Assembly (NCBI GenBank): GCA_002501485.1 | Contig: DLTS01000064.1 | Span: 18,625 to 36,553 of the forward strand | DNA from: Acidimicrobiaceae bacterium UBA7830 | Lineage (GTDB): Bacteria > Actinomycetota > Acidimicrobiia > Acidimicrobiales > Ilumatobacteraceae | Direction of reading: 5' to 3' | Length of the DNA stretch: 17,929 nt | Part shown: in pieces, positions 1-6,452 of the stretch | Layout of the letters: every line of letters starts with the position of its first letter | Numbering within the stretch: position 1 is the stretch's first letter | Translations under genes and position numbers: made by a program | The notes under the pieces: generated by a model | Databases searched by the model: none | Seen by the model: the letters and a program-made list of their open reading frames with translations, nothing else | What the model was told of the DNA's origin: nothing

Positions 1-27
1 TCGCGGGTTCGAATCCCGTCGTCCGCT
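1..27 (+). tRNA. 3' end of a tRNA gene, probably tRNA-Gly (partial)
   Basis: Positions 3-19 form a T-arm: stem GCGGG/CCCGT around the seven-base loop TTCGAAT at 8-14. The 3' acceptor strand CGTCCGC follows at 20-26, with U73 at 27. CCA is not encoded. The acceptor implies a 5' end of GCGGACG, which together with a U discriminator matches actinobacterial tRNA-Gly. The anticodon lies left of the window, so the isotype is an inference. The seven-base acceptor strand argues against tRNA-Sec. Confidence 0.85.
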
Positions 28-33
28 CTCTGC

Positions 34-61
34 AAAGGCGCTCGAAGTTCCGGGCGCCTTT
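34..61 (+). terminator. Hairpin terminator after the tRNA gene
   Basis: AAAGGCGC at 34-41 is perfectly complementary to GCGCCTTT at 54-61, with a 12-nt loop. C33-G62 can extend the stem. A T-rich stretch follows. It begins seven bases after the tRNA end, as expected for an intrinsic terminator of that transcript. Confidence 0.75.
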
Positions 62-181
62 GTCATTTCTGCGTCGTTCTTGAGCGAGTTACGTTTCCAC
101 AACGGAGTCTCATAGACATGGTCACCTTGATTTCGTGTTGTGCGACAAACTGAAGCGAATTATCCGCAGAGGGAGACCGAA

Positions 182-1045
182 GTGAAAATCACATCAGCAA
201 GGCGAGGCACCGACATCATTTTCGGAGTGGTGAGTGGTAGCGAACTCGCAGATCTCAGTTCATCGTTTTCATCTCCTCAAGAGCTGGTAGCTGAAGTACA
301 CGCAGAAGGCGGTCGTAGTCGTGTTGATTCGATGGTCGCTGAGACGACAAGGTTCAATCTTGATGATGTGACGTTGTTGCCTCCGGTGCCATTTCCGCGC
401 CGAATCCTTTGTGTAGGTAAGAACTACGCAGCCCACATCGCAGAATCTGACCAAGCGGCCGCGGCCACACCACATCCGGCGATCTTCACCCGGTTCCCCA
501 GCTCTCTTGTCGGTCATGGCGAACATCTCGAGCGTTCACGAGTAAGCACGAGCTATGACTACGAGGGTGAACTTGCCATCATCATCGGCCAGCCGACAAG
601 GTATGCCACGCGAGACGACGCTCTCGCCGCGATCGCTGGATACACCTGCTTTATGGATGGCACGATGCGAGATTTCCAGCGTCATACCTCACAGTTCGTT
701 CCCGGAAAGTCATTTGACCGTTCTGGAGCTTGCGGTCCGTGGATGGTGACCGCTGATCAGATTGTTGACCCGTACGCGCTCACGTTGACAACACGAGTCG
801 ACGGCGAAGTCGTTCAACAGGCATCGACCAGCCTGCTCATTCACGACCTAGAAGCGGTCATCACCTACTGCTCGATGTTTACGACGCTCGAGCCTGGCGA
901 CATCATCGCCACCGGCACTCCGGGCGGTGTCGGCTATGTCAAGGAGCCGCCGTTGTGGCTTGAACCCGGCCGCCAGGTCTCAGTAGATGTCACCGGAGTA
1001 GGCATGCTTGTCAATACGGTGATCGACGAACCCAGGTGGCAGTAA
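182..1045 (+). CDS. Fumarylacetoacetate hydrolase (FAH) family protein
   Basis: Soluble metal-dependent hydrolase, decarboxylase or isomerase of the FAH superfamily, which acts on beta-diketo or 2-oxo acids in aromatic and alicyclic degradation. With the start used here (287 aa), the FAH core begins near residue 75 with ILCVGKNYAAHIAE, which holds the family's His-Glu pair. Metal ligands are E128 and E130 in DYEGELA and D159 in FMDGT. K176 lies in VPGKSFD, and the TGTPGGVG loop is near the C-terminus. I chose GTG 182 because GGGAG at 171-175 sits 6 nt upstream and the protein then starts VKITSARRG, a normal FAH N-terminus. GTG 140 would add 14 residues and has no ribosome site. The gene converges on an acyl-CoA ligase 25 bp away. 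The substrate cannot be assigned. Confidence 0.9.
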   Translation: MKITSARRGTDIIFGVVSGSELADLSSSFSSPQELVAEVHAEGGRSRVDSMVAETTRFNLDDVTLLPPVPFPRRILCVGKNYAAHIAESDQAAAATPHPAIFTRFPSSLVGHGEHLERSRVSTSYDYEGELAIIIGQPTRYATRDDALAAIAGYTCFMDGTMRDFQRHTSQFVPGKSFDRSGACGPWMVTADQIVDPYALTLTTRVDGEVVQQASTSLLIHDLEAVITYCSMFTTLEPGDIIATGTPGGVGYVKEPPLWLEPGRQVSVDVTGVGMLVNTVIDEPRWQ

Positions 1046-1070
1046 AGAGCATCTGTATGAAATAGGGTTA

Positions 1071-2639
1071 CTAGATCGCTGAGTTGAACTCATCCCAGTA
1101 CGGTTGGCGCAGTTCTCGCTTCAGTATCTTTCCTGAACCCGTTTTTGGAAGTTCGTCTGTCCAAGAAACGCTCCGAGGAATCTTGTAACTCGCAAGATGT
1201 GTTCGGGCATGTTGATCGAGCAATTCTTCGGTCACTTCTGTCGTTCCATTTTGCACGACGACCGCGTGAACAATTTCTCCCCAATCTTCGCTCGGAATTC
1301 CAAACACTGCGGCCTCTAAGACGCCGGGGTGCTGCTCTAAAGCGGCTTCAATCTCAGCCGGATAAATGTTCATTCCGCCCGAGATGATCATGTCTTTCTT
1401 GCGATCGCAGATGTAGATGAATCCTTCATCATCAATGTATGCGATGTCGCCGACGGTCTGGAACCCGTCACGGTGATCTTCCATGAACTTGTCGTTCTGC
1501 TTGTAATAGTCACTGAACACCGATGGTGAACGAACGAAGAGCTCTCCGGTGTGTTCTGGGCCTATGCCTTCAACAATGTTGCCATCATCGTCGTACAGCC
1601 TAATTTCGACCATTGGGGAGGGTTTGCCGCATGACCCGGGCTTACGGAGCTGGTCTTCGGGTCGAAGAATGGTGTTCACTCCAAGTTCGGTTGAGCCGTA
1701 GACCTCGAAGAGCGAGTGAGCGGGGAAGTGGTTTAGATACTGCTGCTTAAGAGCAAAACTCCATGGGGCGGCATTTGCAATCATCACCCGCATCGATGAC
1801 ACGTCGTAGTTTGCAATCGTCTCATCTGGAAGGTTGCAGACCATCCGAATTGGAGTTGGAGCGGAGAATGTTGAGGAGCAGCGGTACTTGTCGACGAGCC
1901 GAAGCCAGTCTTCGGCATTGAACTTGCGTTGCACGACGACGGTTTGGCCCATGTTGACAGCAATGCTCATGAACCCCGCAGGGCCTGAATGGTAGAGCGG
2001 GCCGGTTGTGAGGTACGTGTCGTCCACCTGGTAGCCGATGTGTTCGAGCATGGCAAGCATTTGCGTTGGGTCCGTCGCCCTCTGACGGAATGCGCCTTTT
2101 GGTTTTCCGGTTGTTCCCGAGGTGTAAATCATCGTTGCGCCATCTGCGGTTTCCGCCGGAGGCTCAGGCGGAGATGATGTTGGCATTGAACTTATCTCCC
2201 CATCGACTGACACGAACCATGAATCAGATGTTGGAAGTTCACCGTCGAAGACGAGAACTTCTCTGATTTTTGGGATGCCCTCACGAATCCGTTCCAGCAT
2301 CGGAGCAAAATCTGCATCGACATACACGATCTCAGCGTCGCAGTGATCAATGACATATGCCGCTTCGTCATCAGAGAGTCGGTAGTTCAGTGGTACCGCT
2401 GTGGCACCAATCTTTCTTGCAGCAGACATGACTGCGACGACGCCAATCGAATTCTGTCCGCACCAGACCACCCGGTCTCCAGGTTTCATGCCGTGGCCGA
2501 CCAAAAGATGGCCAAGTTGGTTGGTGTAGTGATCAAGTTCGGCATACGTGATCGTGAGCACGTTGCGATCCGGGCGGTCATCAATGACCGCAGGACGGTC
2601 GCCGAAGTTCGTAGCGTGAGCATTCAATATGTCTGCCAT
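1071..2639 (-). CDS. AMP-dependent acyl-CoA synthetase/ligase (ANL superfamily)
   Basis: Activates a carboxylic acid as acyl-adenylate and transfers it to CoA. At 522 aa it is complete for the family. The phosphate loop YTSGTTGKPKG is at residues 172-182, the adenine motif YGSTE at 314-318, and the ATP-ribose Asp in VGDIAY at 397-400. The hinge and A8 region DRKKDMIISGGMNIYPAEIE follows from 412, and catalytic Lys504 is in KTGSGKILKREL. All motifs are intact, so it should be active. The acid could be a fatty, aromatic or alicyclic acid. There is no spaced ribosome site: GGGAG abuts the ATG, and a CAGTCT hexamer lies 6 nt before it, so the message may be leaderless. It is divergent from the glyoxalase-like gene across 80 bp. 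Confidence 0.92.
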   Translation of the reverse strand: MADILNAHATNFGDRPAVIDDRPDRNVLTITYAELDHYTNQLGHLLVGHGMKPGDRVVWCGQNSIGVVAVMSAARKIGATAVPLNYRLSDDEAAYVIDHCDAEIVYVDADFAPMLERIREGIPKIREVLVFDGELPTSDSWFVSVDGEISSMPTSSPPEPPAETADGATMIYTSGTTGKPKGAFRQRATDPTQMLAMLEHIGYQVDDTYLTTGPLYHSGPAGFMSIAVNMGQTVVVQRKFNAEDWLRLVDKYRCSSTFSAPTPIRMVCNLPDETIANYDVSSMRVMIANAAPWSFALKQQYLNHFPAHSLFEVYGSTELGVNTILRPEDQLRKPGSCGKPSPMVEIRLYDDDGNIVEGIGPEHTGELFVRSPSVFSDYYKQNDKFMEDHRDGFQTVGDIAYIDDEGFIYICDRKKDMIISGGMNIYPAEIEAALEQHPGVLEAAVFGIPSEDWGEIVHAVVVQNGTTEVTEELLDQHARTHLASYKIPRSVSWTDELPKTGSGKILKRELRQPYWDEFNSAI

Positions 2640-2719
2640 CTCCCAAGACTGTCACACTGGGAAAGGCGAATATTCGTTGGGCGTCGGCGCTCGGAACGCT
2701 CGGTGTCTAGTCTCAAGAG
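2640..2719. promoter_or_regulatory. Divergent intergenic promoter region
   Basis: This 80-bp gap separates the divergent ligase and glyoxalase-like genes. On the plus strand, TAGTCT at 2708-2713 fits the TANNNT -10 consensus and ends 6 nt before ATG 2720, which would place the transcript start at the start codon. On the minus strand, CAGTCT (complement at 2646-2651) sits 6 nt before the ligase ATG. No good -35 box is visible for either. Confidence 0.4.
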
Positions 2720-3334
2720 ATGCTTGACCACATAGTGTTTGCAACGCCAGATATTGCTATTAGTTCAGAGTGGATCGCCGACCTCACCGGCGTCGTCGCC
2801 TCTGAGGGTGGCCCTCATGTCAACAACGGAACACGAAATCGGTTGTGTTCCTTTGGCGACACCTACCTTGAGATCATCGGGCCTGACCCAGAGCAAGGTG
2901 ACCCAGGTGTGCCGCGATCGTTCGGAATTGATGAGTTGGAGACCCATCGGGTCGTCACATGGTGTGCTCGACAACACGATCTGTCATCGGTGGTTGCTTC
3001 AGGTGCACAGGTGGGTCTTGGCTACACCGAGCCTGTAGCGATGCGACGGGTTGCCCCCGACATGACACTTGACTGGCATTTGAGTCTGCCGACAGGAGAC
3101 ACCGAGGGCGGAATTTTGCCGTTCTTCATTGATTGGGGTCAATCGAGACACCCATCGGAAACTGCTGCGCCCGGACTCATCGTTGCCGAAATGCACGGCC
3201 TTCACCCTGATCCAGAGCGCGTCAATGAGTTGCTTGCTGCACTTGGGGAGACTATGGAGGTCGAACGCGCTGACTCGCCGGGACTTCACGTCGAATTGTC
3301 CGGCCCTTCAGGCTCTATAGTGCTGCCCAACTAA
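2720..3334 (+). CDS. Glyoxalase-like (VOC superfamily) domain protein
   Basis: A 204-residue cytosolic protein that starts MLDHIVFATPDI, the typical first strand of a vicinal oxygen chelate fold. His4 is a candidate metal ligand and Glu in DTYLEIIG, near residue 52, is another. The pattern of a long central segment (LSLPTGDTEGGILPFFIDWG) followed by a second beta-alpha module ending in the GPSGSIVL strand resembles the Glyoxalase_3 family, whose members are mostly uncharacterised. The reaction is unknown; isomerases, dioxygenases and resistance proteins share this fold. The only candidate expression signal is the -10-like TAGTCT 6 nt before the ATG, with no ribosome site. It converges on the metallo-hydrolase gene 44 bp downstream. 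Confidence 0.8.
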   Translation: MLDHIVFATPDIAISSEWIADLTGVVASEGGPHVNNGTRNRLCSFGDTYLEIIGPDPEQGDPGVPRSFGIDELETHRVVTWCARQHDLSSVVASGAQVGLGYTEPVAMRRVAPDMTLDWHLSLPTGDTEGGILPFFIDWGQSRHPSETAAPGLIVAEMHGLHPDPERVNELLAALGETMEVERADSPGLHVELSGPSGSIVLPN

Positions 3335-3378
3335 TCGTCGCCTCTTTATGTAGTCGGCGAGATCCAGGCGGACCCGGC

Positions 3379-4320
3379 CTAGGCGAGGCAACTCAGTGGT
3401 TTGCCGCCGTTGTACGCAACCATGTCGCCGATTGTGGCAACGATGTTGATCGTGCTTCCAGGCTCAGCACCGTGTAGTTCGAACATTGCTCGGTGAAGGT
3501 TGCCGACGATTCGCTCTGGGTCAGTGAGTTCTCCAAATTCGCCGAGGTCGGTTTCTCTCGCTGCCTCGAGGGCACTGACGTCATCTGCAATTGAGCGTTG
3601 GGCGAGGTCGAGAATGAAGTTGTCGTAGGCCCGAAGTTGATCGATGACCGTGAGGTCGCAGACAGGTCCGTGCCCAGGGACGACCACATCGGCATCAAAT
3701 TCGCTGAGCCGATCGAGTGCCGCGAGTGAGCCAGTAACCGAGCCCATCAACATGAACGGTGTCCCGCCGTTGAAGACGAGATCTCCCGTGTAGAGCACCT
3801 TTCGGTCGGGCAACCAGACCACAATGTCGTTGGTCGTGTGAGCAGGTGTTCCGATGTAGTGAAGTTCTGCTCGAATATCGCCGCAATGCACATCGATGTG
3901 ATCGTCGAACGTCACCATCGGCGGCTCGATTTGAATGTTGCCCCAATCAACGGGTTCAAACACGCCCTCAAAATGTGGCAGACCGGCTTCTAGAATTGCC
4001 TCTCGGCATCGACGATGGCCAATGATTGCGGCTGGTTTTGTCAGCCAATTTCCGTGGGTGTGATCGCCATGATGATGTGTATTGACCACGGCTCGTATGG
4101 GGCCTGAGTCGAGGCGCTCAACCGCTTCAAGAAAGAGGTTCGTGCGGCGTTCGGTTGAGCAGGTATCGACGATGACGGTGTCACCCCCGTTGGCAAGAAT
4201 CCCGCAGTTGTTGATCCACCACGATCCGTCTGGCTGGATATATGCAAAGACGCCGTCGTCGATATTGACGACTTCTGGTGGCTCAATGTGGCCGTGATCA
4301 TGTCCGTGGTGACGACTCAT
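3379..4320 (-). CDS. Metallo-beta-lactamase-fold hydrolase
   Basis: A 313-residue di-zinc hydrolase of the MBL fold. The HxHxDH signature is at H82, H84, D86 and H87 (NTHHHGDHTHGN). Further ligands are H161 (TPAHTTND), D180 (YTGD) and H217 (VVPGHGPV), so the full metal set is present and activity is expected. The substrate is unknown; relatives include thioesterases, lactonases and quinolone-signal hydrolases. The reading frame is open to 4473, but ATG 4320 is chosen because it follows a well-formed -35/-10 pair and gives a usual MBL N-terminus. An upstream start would run into the divergent YbaK gene. The extreme N-terminus is His-rich (MSRHHGHDHGH) ahead of the core. The C-terminal 80 residues are helical in character. 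Confidence 0.9.
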   Translation of the reverse strand: MSRHHGHDHGHIEPPEVVNIDDGVFAYIQPDGSWWINNCGILANGGDTVIVDTCSTERRTNLFLEAVERLDSGPIRAVVNTHHHGDHTHGNWLTKPAAIIGHRRCREAILEAGLPHFEGVFEPVDWGNIQIEPPMVTFDDHIDVHCGDIRAELHYIGTPAHTTNDIVVWLPDRKVLYTGDLVFNGGTPFMLMGSVTGSLAALDRLSEFDADVVVPGHGPVCDLTVIDQLRAYDNFILDLAQRSIADDVSALEAARETDLGEFGELTDPERIVGNLHRAMFELHGAEPGSTINIVATIGDMVAYNGGKPLSCLA

Positions 4321-4375
4321 GATCTGAACGGTACGAAAGTCGTCAAGCGAGGTCAACACTTGCGACAATGTGGCA
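4321..4375. promoter_or_regulatory. Overlapping divergent promoters with leaderless spacing
   Basis: For the minus-strand hydrolase, TTGACC (complement at 4351-4356), a 17-nt spacer and TACCGT (complement at 4328-4333) form a near-consensus housekeeping promoter. The -10 box ends 7 nt before ATG 4320, leaving no room for a leader. For the plus-strand gene, GACAAT at 4364-4369 ends 6 nt before ATG 4376 but has no clear -35 box. The two promoters overlap, so they may compete. Confidence 0.6.
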
Positions 4376-4867
4376 ATGAGCGAGATTGAACAGCGAGTGC
4401 TTGACGTCGTGACCGCGACCGGTGTGCCATTTGAGGCAATGCCATGTGATCCCGATCTCGCCGATACAGCCAAGTTCTGTGAGCATTACGGGTTCTCGCC
4501 CTACGACTCAGCGAACACGATCGTCATCGCATCGAAGGGTGAGTCGCCCGTGTTTGCTGCATGTGTCGTGCTCGCAACGAGCCGGCTCGACGTCAATGGG
4601 GCCGTTCGAAAACGGCTTGGGGTGAGAAAAGTCTCATTTGCTCCGGCTGACCTCACCGCAGAGGTGACGGGAATGGTGATGGGTGGTGTAACGCCCTTTG
4701 GCCTTCCCGACACGATTCCGCTGTGGATCGATGCTGCGGTGATGGATCGCGAACGCATCGTTGTTGGTGGGGGAAGTCGGGCGCTGAAAGTTGTTGGTGC
4801 CCCGGAGATGCTCGTCGAGTTGGCGAATGCTGAGGTTGTCGAGGGGCTCGCTCGGCCGATGACGTGA
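4376..4867 (+). CDS. YbaK/EbsC-family aminoacyl-tRNA deacylase
   Basis: A 163-residue single-domain protein of the YbaK/ProX editing family, which hydrolyses mischarged aminoacyl-tRNAs (for example Cys-tRNA-Pro or Ala-tRNA-Pro) in trans in the cytoplasm. Family marks are the conserved Lys in IVIASKG (K54 from this start), GGVTPFGLP in the middle, and VGGGSRALKVVGAPEML near the C-terminus, where the family normally ends. The start is ATG 4376. GTG 4370, two codons upstream, is possible, but the -10-like box ends at 4369. There is no ribosome site, consistent with a leaderless message. It is divergent from the MBL hydrolase with only 55 bp between them. The exact tRNA and amino acid specificity cannot be read from the sequence. 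Confidence 0.88.
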   Translation: MSEIEQRVLDVVTATGVPFEAMPCDPDLADTAKFCEHYGFSPYDSANTIVIASKGESPVFAACVVLATSRLDVNGAVRKRLGVRKVSFAPADLTAEVTGMVMGGVTPFGLPDTIPLWIDAAVMDRERIVVGGGSRALKVVGAPEMLVELANAEVVEGLARPMT

Positions 4868-4912
4868 ACTATCGGGTCTCGAGGTCCGGAGCGCTCTTCT
4901 GGAGGCGACGAA

Positions 4913-4969
4913 ATGATGCTCGACTTCCGCCAGAACATGGCCCACCTGGAGTGGCGGGAGGTTGCTTAG
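4913..4969 (+). CDS. Possible 18-residue peptide with strong ribosome site (tentative)
   Basis: GGAGG at 4901-4905 lies 7 nt before tandem ATG codons at 4913 and 4916. The frame encodes MMLDFRQNMAHLEWREVA and stops at 4969. It lies 45 nt past the YbaK-family stop, in the same frame. I recognise no family. The good ribosome site is the only support. A weak inverted repeat, CCGCCA and TGGCGG, spans about 4927-4956 and could be a terminator instead. Confidence 0.2.
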   Translation: MMLDFRQNMAHLEWREVA

Positions 4970-4994
4970 GGACTTGCTTTTGCGAGGCTGGGAG

Positions 4995-5022
4995 TACTGA
5001 GTGCTAGGTTTCTAACATCAAG
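4995..5022 (+). promoter_or_regulatory. Extended -10 promoter before the lipoprotein gene
   Basis: TAGGTT at 5005-5010 matches TANNNT and is preceded by TGC, giving an extended -10 (TGn) element that would explain the lack of a clear -35 box. It ends 6 nt before an ATC codon at 5017, in frame with the lipoprotein. This is the same geometry as the apparently leaderless starts nearby. Confidence 0.45.
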
Positions 5023-5034
5023 CGGACTGTTGTC

Positions 5035-6033
5035 GTGTGCTTAGCCTTAGGCGTCGCCGTAGGGATTTCAAGTTGCGGAGACTCAGGTTCTTTGGGGAGT
5101 TCTTCTGAGCAGAACGAGGCAGAGACCGAGGTTGAATCGGCTCGGATTGTTGTGGAGTCCTCCGAAAACGAAGAGCAATCAGTTGATGGCGAAGACGATT
5201 CATCAACGACTTTGAGCGATGAGTTCACTGCAGAACTGTTGGCAGAGCACCCGTTTGACTGTCTGAACCAGGAACTCGATGTATTCGTAAACGTCTTCGG
5301 TATTTACGTGATTTCTCATTCCAGTATCCCGAGAAAGTACATTGAGCATTCCGCCAATGTTGTTGCCGAATTCATGGACAATGACGCTGACGGTGTCGTC
5401 GACGATCCCGAAGTTCACCGCTTCCTAGTAGACAACAACTTTGTCGTGCCCGTTTGGACTGAAGAACTGCGAGAAAGGATATTTCCTTCTTTGAGCGGCT
5501 CGTTTTGTGAAGACAACCTTGGCTGGGCCGCCAGTATGTACTTCGGCGAGGACAGCTGGGCATTCGGCGGAGTAAGACAAGCGGGCTCGTGGGATACCAA
5601 TCTCGAAGAAATTTGGCATGTCCTCTCCATGGGTTGGTACCACACGTATCCGGAATATTTCGGAGATGAGCCCGGCAGCCGCCTCGCCGACGCCATGGAC
5701 TCCGCACGCGGAGGGCAGTTTCGAACCGTTCCTGAAAGCTACCCAGAGTCGGCGTGGTACCGCTATGACGACGATTCGTGCGACTATTACTGTCAAATCC
5801 ACGAATACTTTTACTGGATCTTGATGGCAAATATTGATGCCCTCAGCCCGGAATACACGAACAAATGTGCAGACAGTGAAGATGAGTGGTTCCTTTGCAC
5901 GAGAGCTGAACTGCAGCAGGTAGACCCTCTCGCATACGATTTACTGAACAACCAGGGATTCAACCTTCCAACAAATATTCCTGTAGGGGACTACCAACGT
6001 CGAGTGACTGGCGCCCAAGTCAATCGAAGTTGA
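5035..6033 (+). CDS. Exported lipoprotein with EF-hand loop, unknown function
   Basis: I cannot name a function. From GTG 5035 the 332-residue protein has a hydrophobic stretch ending in the lipobox ISSC (C14), then an acidic Ser/Glu linker to about residue 62, then a globular domain. D115-N-D117-A-D119-G-V121-V-D123-D-P-E126 is a complete EF-hand calcium loop. A second conserved-looking block, EEIWHVLSMGWYHTYP (191-206), resembles a degenerate metallopeptidase helix in which the first His of HExxH is Glu. HEY at 256-258 could supply further metal ligands. Six cysteines follow the lipid-attachment Cys, fitting disulfides outside the cytoplasm. GTG 5035 leaves no positive n-region. An in-frame ATC at 5017 would add IKRTVV and give a textbook signal peptide. 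AAGCGGA at 5020-5026 is only a poor ribosome site for the GTG. Confidence 0.75.
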   Translation: MCLALGVAVGISSCGDSGSLGSSSEQNEAETEVESARIVVESSENEEQSVDGEDDSSTTLSDEFTAELLAEHPFDCLNQELDVFVNVFGIYVISHSSIPRKYIEHSANVVAEFMDNDADGVVDDPEVHRFLVDNNFVVPVWTEELRERIFPSLSGSFCEDNLGWAASMYFGEDSWAFGGVRQAGSWDTNLEEIWHVLSMGWYHTYPEYFGDEPGSRLADAMDSARGGQFRTVPESYPESAWYRYDDDSCDYYCQIHEYFYWILMANIDALSPEYTNKCADSEDEWFLCTRAELQQVDPLAYDLLNNQGFNLPTNIPVGDYQRRVTGAQVNRS

Positions 6034-6036
6034 GAG

Positions 6037-6076
6037 GCCGGGAATGGGAAGGGCGTTGTGATACGCCCGGCTTTGT
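6037..6076 (+). terminator. Terminator of the lipoprotein gene
   Basis: GGGCGT at 6051-6056 pairs with ACGCCC at 6063-6068. A competing outer stem, GCCGGG at 6037-6042, pairs with CCCGGC at 6066-6071. The T-rich CTTTGTT follows. The hairpin starts within a few bases of the stop codon at 6033. Confidence 0.65.
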
Positions 6077-6204
6077 TAGTGGTGCCTTGCTCAGGGGGTG
6101 GCAGCAGCAGTGTTCCTGCTCAGACCCACAAGAGTGAACACGCCAAATTGGCTCCTTCAATCGTCTTCCCTTAAAAGCGAAGTAGCACGAATTAAGGTGC
6201 GAGC
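6077..6204. other. Spacer with short repeat and hairpin, no gene seen
   Basis: The motif TGCTCAG occurs at 6088-6094 and 6117-6123. AGCAG at 6106-6110 can pair with CTGCT at 6116-6120, and GGGT with ACCC outside it, giving a modest imperfect hairpin. I see no riboswitch or known RNA. The segment could carry the promoter and leader of the small membrane peptide that follows. Confidence 0.3.
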
Positions 6205-6309
6205 ATGACAACCTCTTCGTTGTTCATCATCTTGTCTGGAATCGCTCTTGGGTTTGTGCTGGCGAAGAAATGGAAAGAGCGATCAGAAAAGAACCAGCGG
6301 CCAAACTGA
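6205..6309 (+). CDS. Small single-span membrane peptide, 34 aa
   Basis: ATG 6205 opens a 34-codon frame ending in TGA at 6307-6309. Residues 5-20 (SLFIILSGIALGFVLA) form one hydrophobic span with a GxxxG-like small-residue pattern. A strongly basic polar tail follows (KKWKERSEKNQ), predicting an N-out, C-in orientation by the positive-inside rule. AAGGTG at 6194-6199, 5 nt upstream, is a reasonable ribosome site. No family is recognised; it could be a stress peptide, a regulator of a membrane partner, or a toxin-like peptide. It stands alone between the lipoprotein terminator and the crotonase gene, with 143 bp to the latter. The topology and ribosome site together make chance unlikely but not excluded. 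Confidence 0.5.
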   Translation: MTTSSLFIILSGIALGFVLAKKWKERSEKNQRPN

Positions 6310-6452
6310 ACACGCAAACGTTGTCGCTATGCGATACAGGCCCGTGATCGAGCCGTGAGTAAAGATGTGCTGATTCGAGAGCGACCAACTGCACGACATA
6401 CATTGCTGGGTAACCGGCCCTCGGGCACATTCACGATGAAGGAGTTGTCGTC
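6310..6452 (+). promoter_or_regulatory. Leader region of the crotonase gene
   Basis: No gene is seen in these 143 bp. AAGGAG at 6439-6444 lies 8 nt before ATG 6453 and is a strong ribosome site, in contrast to the SD-less genes further left. No confident promoter hexamers or terminator were found. Confidence 0.4.

Noticed and set aside
1..27. The tRNA fragment as tRNA-Sec, given selA and selB in the window.
   Set aside because: The acceptor strand is seven bases with U73 and fits an ordinary tRNA, best Gly; tRNA-Sec would have an eight-base acceptor arm and G73.
140..181. Earlier GTG start for the FAH-family gene.
   Set aside because: It has no ribosome site and adds 14 residues without family character, whereas GTG 182 has GGGAG at a proper distance.
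3335..3378. TCGCC and GGCGA inverted repeat between the convergent glyoxalase-like and MBL genes as a bidirectional terminator.
   Set aside because: The stem is only 5 bp with a 13-nt loop and no T-runs on either side, so support is too weak.
4321..4473. Extended N-terminus of the MBL hydrolase up to 4473.
   Set aside because: It would overlap the start of the divergent YbaK gene, and the promoter boxes lie inside it. ATG 4320 gives a normal N-terminus.
4865..4969. UGA stop of the YbaK-family gene followed by 33 open codons in frame, as a candidate selenocysteine read-through in a genome with selA-selB.
   Set aside because: The protein already ends at the usual family C-terminus, no homologous Cys position is known there, and the following stretch forms only a weak stem (CGGG with TCCG), not a convincing SECIS. 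An open stretch of this length is common by chance.
5372..5830. Long antisense frames opposite the lipoprotein gene, and similar frames over the other genes.
   Set aside because: Their compositions are arginine-, serine- or cysteine-rich shadows of the plus-strand codons, with no ribosome sites or family motifs.
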